Part shown: in pieces, positions 6,341 to 9,091 of the stretch | Layout of the letters: each line of letters opens with the position of its first letter | Numbering within the stretch: the first letter of the stretch is position 1 | Position numbers and translations under genes: made by a program | Origin: Armatimonadota bacterium | GTDB taxonomy: Bacteria > Sysuimicrobiota > Sysuimicrobiia > Sysuimicrobiales > Kaftiobacteriaceae | NCBI GenBank assembly: GCA_020028535.1 | Contig: JAIBHM010000088.1 | Location: forward strand, 1-9,091 | Direction: 5' to 3' | Length of the DNA: 9,091 bases | Notes under the pieces: model-generated | Seen by the model: only the letters and a program-made list of their open reading frames with translations | Database searches by the model: none | What the model was told of the DNA's origin: nothing

Positions 6341-7386
6341 GGCCGCACCGCCGCGGCGGCGAAGGTGTCGATCATCAGCTCGACGTCATCTCCTAATGGA
6401 TACAATACCGGACAGGTGGCCCCGTGGGCGATGTACTCGGCGACCTTCGCCCGGCACTCCTCAGGCGTTCCTGACGCGCTCACCATCTGCACGATATCGT
6501 CGGGCACAAAGGCCGAGGCCCGCACGATCTCCTCATGGGTCGCCGGCCAGGCCACGATCTCGTTGATCTTGTCGATCAACGACTGTGCCACCCCCGACGC
6601 CTTCATGATATGCGGCTGCTGGCCCAGGTACTGCGTCAGGAGGATGCGGGCTGCGTCCAGCGCTTTCTTCCGGTCCCGGTCCACCGAGCAAACCACGAGC
6701 TGCGGACGGTCGATGTCTTCGGCCCGCCGCCCTGCCCGTTTCGCCCCTGTCTCGATGCGCTCCAAAGCATCGTCATTGTACTTCGGCGACACCATGTAGT
6801 TCAGGAGCACGCCGTCGGCGATCTCGCCGGCCAGCTCCAGCATCTTCGGCCCGGTCGCGCCGATGTAGATCGGGATGTCCCGCGGCGAACTGTCCCCGTG
6901 GACCACGTCGATCCGCACGCCGTCGAGCTGTACGAACTGGCCCTGGTACGACACCTCGTCCAGGGTGAACAGACGCCGGGACGCTTCCACCGTCTCCCGC
7001 ATGCACTGCAGCGGGCTGGTCCGGTTGATGCCCACCTTGCGCGCGAGCGGGTCCCACCACGCGCCGAGCCCGAGCATGATCCTGCCCGGGGCCAGGTCGT
7101 CGAGCGTGACGAAGGTGGCCGCCAGCAGTCCGACGTTCCGCGTCCAGGTATTGACGACACCTGACCCGATCCTGATTTCCCGCGTATGCGACGCATAGGC
7201 GGCCATCGGCACCGTGGCCTCGCGGACCAGGCGCGATTCCGCCTGCCACACTGCCTCGAAGCCGCGCGCCTCAGCGTGCTGCGCGTAGCGAATGCCGTCC
7301 CGGATGGGGTGTTTGTCCTGGAGGTAGAGGGCAACGCGTGGCGGAGCGGGGACGGAGCCGGCCTGACCGCGTCTGACCTCGGGCAT
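6337..7386 (-). CDS. LLM-class (luciferase-like) flavin/F420-dependent oxidoreductase, 349 aa
   Basis: This is a TIM-barrel oxidoreductase of the bacterial luciferase-like family, which uses FMN or coenzyme F420. It most resembles the branch of 5,10-methylenetetrahydromethanopterin reductase-like proteins. Diagnostic stretches are AEARGFEAVWQAE (38-50), IRIGSGVVNTWTRNVGLLAATFVTLDDLAPGR in segments over 71-102, LGLGAWWDPLAR (105-116), IPIYIGATGPKMLELAG (171-187) and ADGVLLN (190-196). The ATG at 7386 is preferred; an in-frame TTG at 7422 would add 12 residues. Neither has a clear ribosome binding site. It is the first gene of the minus-strand operon and overlaps the next start by 4 nt. Whether it acts as a monooxygenase, dehydrogenase or reductase is not decidable by eye. 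It is not part of the known purine clusters, so its partnership with the hydroxylase is notable. Confidence 0.85.
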   Translation of the reverse strand: MPEVRRGQAGSVPAPPRVALYLQDKHPIRDGIRYAQHAEARGFEAVWQAESRLVREATVPMAAYASHTREIRIGSGVVNTWTRNVGLLAATFVTLDDLAPGRIMLGLGAWWDPLARKVGINRTSPLQCMRETVEASRRLFTLDEVSYQGQFVQLDGVRIDVVHGDSSPRDIPIYIGATGPKMLELAGEIADGVLLNYMVSPKYNDDALERIETGAKRAGRRAEDIDRPQLVVCSVDRDRKKALDAARILLTQYLGQQPHIMKASGVAQSLIDKINEIVAWPATHEEIVRASAFVPDDIVQMVSASGTPEECRAKVAEYIAHGATCPVLYPLGDDVELMIDTFAAAAVRP

Positions 7387-7470
7387 CTGTGGAAGTCTTA
7401 TCCGGGGGAGCAGACCGCACAAAACCGAATCAGGCTTCCAACACCCACGGGGATCAGAGGGGGAAGACCC
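7387..7470. promoter_or_regulatory. Divergent intergenic region between catabolic operon and importer
   Basis: These 84 nt separate the start of the minus-strand operon from the start of the plus-strand importer, so both promoters probably lie here or overlap the first codons. No good sigma-70 boxes are visible; a GATAAG on the minus strand 15 nt before the LLM ATG is at best a weak -10. An imperfect inverted repeat, TGTGGAAG (7388-7395) and CTTCCAACA (7435-7443), could bind a shared regulator. No regulator gene is present in the window. Confidence 0.4.
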
Positions 7471-8508
7471 ATGCGGAAAGCCATCATCTTCGCGATGGCA
7501 CTGGTGCTCATCGCGCTCACGGTGGGCCCCGGGCTGGCATCACCGGCCAGGCCCCAGGTCAGCTGGAAGTTCACGCTCGACTTTGCCGTCCAGGGCCCTC
7601 AGGCGCCGTTCATCGTCGCCCTGGAAAAGGGCTACTTCGCGGCGGAAGGGATCAACCTCACGATCGACCGCGGCTTCGGCTCCGCCGATGCGGTCACCAA
7701 GATCGCGAGCGGGGCCTACGATCTTGGTTACGCCGACATCAATTCGATGGTTGAGTTCAACGTACGCAACCCAGACAAGGCGCTGATCGGTTTCGTGATG
7801 TTCCTCAACTCGCCGCCGTTCGCTATTCTCACGCTGCGCCGCGAGGGGATCACGCGACCGAGCGACCTGCAGGGCAAGAAGCTGGGCGCTCCGGCCGGTG
7901 ACGCGCCGCGGCGCCTGTTCCCCGTGTTCGCCAAGGCCGTCGGAATCCACCCGGATTCTGTGGAGTGGGTGACGATGGACGTCCCGCTGCGCGAACCGTC
8001 GTTGATCCGCGGCAGCGTGAATGCGATCACGGGCTTCTACTTCACCGCCTTCCTCAACCTGAAAGCGGCCGGGATCAACCCCAATGACGTGGTCGCGTTC
8101 CTGTACAGCGATTATGGTCTGCCGCTCTACGGCAACGCCGTGATGGCGCCGTCCGCGCTGCTTCGCGCCAACCCCGAGGCGGCAAAAGGGTTTGTGCGCG
8201 CGTTCATCCGCGGTCTGCTGGACACCATCAACGATCCGGACGCAGCCATTGCCGCGATCAAGCGCCGCGATCCGCTGCTGAACGACGCGTTGGAGAAGGA
8301 GCGGCTGCTGCTCGCCCTGCGCAGCAACGTGCTCACGACGGAAGTGGCCAGGGATGGGTTCGGCGGCGTGCGCCCTGAGCGTCTGTCGCGGGCGATCGAC
8401 GCGCTGGCCGAGGCCTTCAATCTGCCGGGCAAGCCGAAGTGGTGGGAAGTCTTCACCGTCGGGTACCTGCCGGCGAAGAAGGACCGGATCCTGCCGACGC
8501 TGCGGTAG
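7471..8508 (+). CDS. NMT1/THI5-like solute-binding protein of a NitT/TauT-type ABC importer, 345 aa
   Basis: This is a periplasmic binding protein that captures a small organic solute for an ABC importer. Residues 1-24 are a signal peptide: MRK, a hydrophobic core over 4-19 and an Ala/Ser-rich end near GLASPA. There is no lipobox cysteine. The mature protein opens with WKFTLDFAVQGPQAPFIVALEKGYFAAEGI (32-61), then GSADAVTKIASGAYDLGYADI (70-90), the conserved start of the family that includes thiamine-precursor, riboflavin, taurine and nitrate binders. LQGKKLGAPAGD (133-144) and ITGFYFTAF (186-194) line the usual ligand cleft. The ATG at 7471 follows GAGGGGG with 7 nt spacing; the longer open frame upstream is antisense to the LLM gene. 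The ATPase follows after 2 nt. The substrate is unknown; the divergent operon suggests an N-heterocycle or purine product, as inference only. Confidence 0.88.
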   Translation: MRKAIIFAMALVLIALTVGPGLASPARPQVSWKFTLDFAVQGPQAPFIVALEKGYFAAEGINLTIDRGFGSADAVTKIASGAYDLGYADINSMVEFNVRNPDKALIGFVMFLNSPPFAILTLRREGITRPSDLQGKKLGAPAGDAPRRLFPVFAKAVGIHPDSVEWVTMDVPLREPSLIRGSVNAITGFYFTAFLNLKAAGINPNDVVAFLYSDYGLPLYGNAVMAPSALLRANPEAAKGFVRAFIRGLLDTINDPDAAIAAIKRRDPLLNDALEKERLLLALRSNVLTTEVARDGFGGVRPERLSRAIDALAEAFNLPGKPKWWEVFTVGYLPAKKDRILPTLR

Positions 8509-8510
8509 TC

Positions 8511-9091
8511 GTGTCCGATCCGCCTTTTGTCGTGCTTGACCGTGTGCGGGTGGCGTACCCGCACGACGGGCAGGAGGTCGTGGCGGTCGAAGAAGCGAGC
8601 CTGCAGGTGCGCCGCGGTGAGTTCGTCGCAGTCACCGGACCGAGCGGCTGCGGGAAGACCACCATCCTGAAATTGCTGTCGGGGCTGCTGCTGCCAAGCC
8701 GCGGCCCCGTTTCCGTCGGCGGCGCCCCCGTGCGTGGTCCCCAAAAGAACGTGGGAATGGCGTTCCAGAATCCCATTTTGCTTCCATGGCGCCGCACCCT
8801 GGAGAACGTGCTGCTTCCGCTGGAGATCGTGGAACCCCACAAGCGGCGATTTCGCGCCCAGCGTGCGGCCTACGCGTCGCAGGCCCAGGAGTTACTGGCC
8901 TCGGTGGGCATGGACGGCTTCGGCGACCGATTCCCCTGGGAGATCTCCGGCGGGCAGCAGCAGCGCGTGAACCTGTGCCGAGCGCTGATCCACCAGCCCG
9001 AATTGCTCCTGCTGGACGAGCCGTTCGGCGCGCTGGATGCCTTCACGCGGGAAGAGCTGTGGCAGGTGCTGCAGGATCTCTGGCTGCGCCG
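8511..9091 (+). CDS. ABC importer ATPase, NitT/TauT (SsuB/TauB) type, 3'-truncated by window edge
   Basis: This is the ATP-hydrolysing subunit of the importer, acting at the inner face of the membrane. From a GTG at 8511, 193 codons are open to the window end. Walker A is GPSGCGKT (43-50), the Q-loop glutamine is Q86 in FQNPILLPWRRTLENV, the signature is SGGQQQR (146-152), Walker B is LLLLDEP (165-171) and the D-loop is ALD (174-176). LPWRRTLENV is typical of the sulfonate/taurine/nitrate ATPases, which agrees with the binding protein upstream. The start lies 2 nt after the binding-protein stop with no separate ribosome binding site, so coupling is likely. About 60-70 C-terminal residues, including the switch histidine, are beyond the window. 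A permease gene is expected next. Confidence 0.93.
   Translation, partial: MSDPPFVVLDRVRVAYPHDGQEVVAVEEASLQVRRGEFVAVTGPSGCGKTTILKLLSGLLLPSRGPVSVGGAPVRGPQKNVGMAFQNPILLPWRRTLENVLLPLEIVEPHKRRFRAQRAAYASQAQELLASVGMDGFGDRFPWEISGGQQQRVNLCRALIHQPELLLLDEPFGALDAFTREELWQVLQDLWLR

Noticed and set aside
5624..6799. 391-codon plus-strand open frame over the hydroxylase N-terminus and LLM C-terminus
   Set aside because: It is antisense to the iron-sulfur cysteine motifs and the LLM gene, and is His/Arg-rich with no domain.
7388..7443. Inverted repeat TGTGGAAG/CTTCCAACA as a firm operator
   Set aside because: It is imperfect and its arms are about 39 nt apart; too weak for a separate claim, so it is mentioned only under the intergenic region.
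7186..7470. N-terminal extension of the solute-binding protein to 440 residues
   Set aside because: It overlaps the LLM gene antisense and would bury the signal peptide internally. The ATG at 7471 has a good ribosome binding site.
1..9091. Mobile elements, CRISPR arrays, tRNA or rRNA genes
   Set aside because: No repeat-spacer pattern, transposase or integrase motifs, terminal repeats or tRNA-like cloverleaf was found on either strand by eye.

Overview
The window is a G+C-rich bacterial segment (roughly two thirds G+C by eye) with GTG starts, short gene overlaps and a strong G/C third-position bias. No rRNA, tRNA, transposase, integrase or CRISPR array is visible. The organism cannot be named from this sequence. 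The solute-binding protein carries a signal peptide without a lipobox cysteine, which leans slightly towards a diderm host, but this is weak evidence.

Left end (1-885): a protein tail reads rightwards and stops at 161. It converges on a small, probably secreted 98-residue protein on the minus strand (175-471) with a strong ribosome binding site. About 410 bases with no convincing gene follow, containing a 13-bp inverted repeat that resembles a repressor operator.

Centre (886-7386, all minus strand): the core is a tightly packed four-gene operon, read right to left. It encodes a luciferase-like (LLM) flavin oxidoreductase, a fused [2Fe-2S]/molybdopterin hydroxylase of the xanthine dehydrogenase type, an SsnA-type aminohydrolase, and a knotted YgeW-type carbamoyltransferase. 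Adjacent genes overlap by 4, 4 and 1 nt, which implies one transcript and translational coupling. A VOC/glyoxalase-fold gene with its own strong ribosome binding site lies 72 nt further downstream.

Right end (7387-9091, plus strand): across an 84-nt divergent intergenic region begins a NitT/TauT-type ABC importer. It comprises a periplasmic NMT1/THI5-like binding protein and, 2 nt later, an ATPase cut off by the window edge. The permease is presumably just outside.

Working model (inference): the importer supplies a purine-like or other N-heterocyclic compound. The molybdenum hydroxylase oxidises the ring, the SsnA homologue removes an amino group or hydrolyses a related bond, and the YgeW homologue cleaves a carbamoylated breakdown product to carbamoyl phosphate. 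SsnA and YgeW homologues occur together with xanthine dehydrogenase-type enzymes in the E. coli and gut-anaerobe purine/urate gene clusters. The LLM enzyme and the NitT/TauT importer are not part of that known set, and the usual FAD subunit of the hydroxylase is missing here. This is therefore an unusual, possibly undescribed, version of the pathway.
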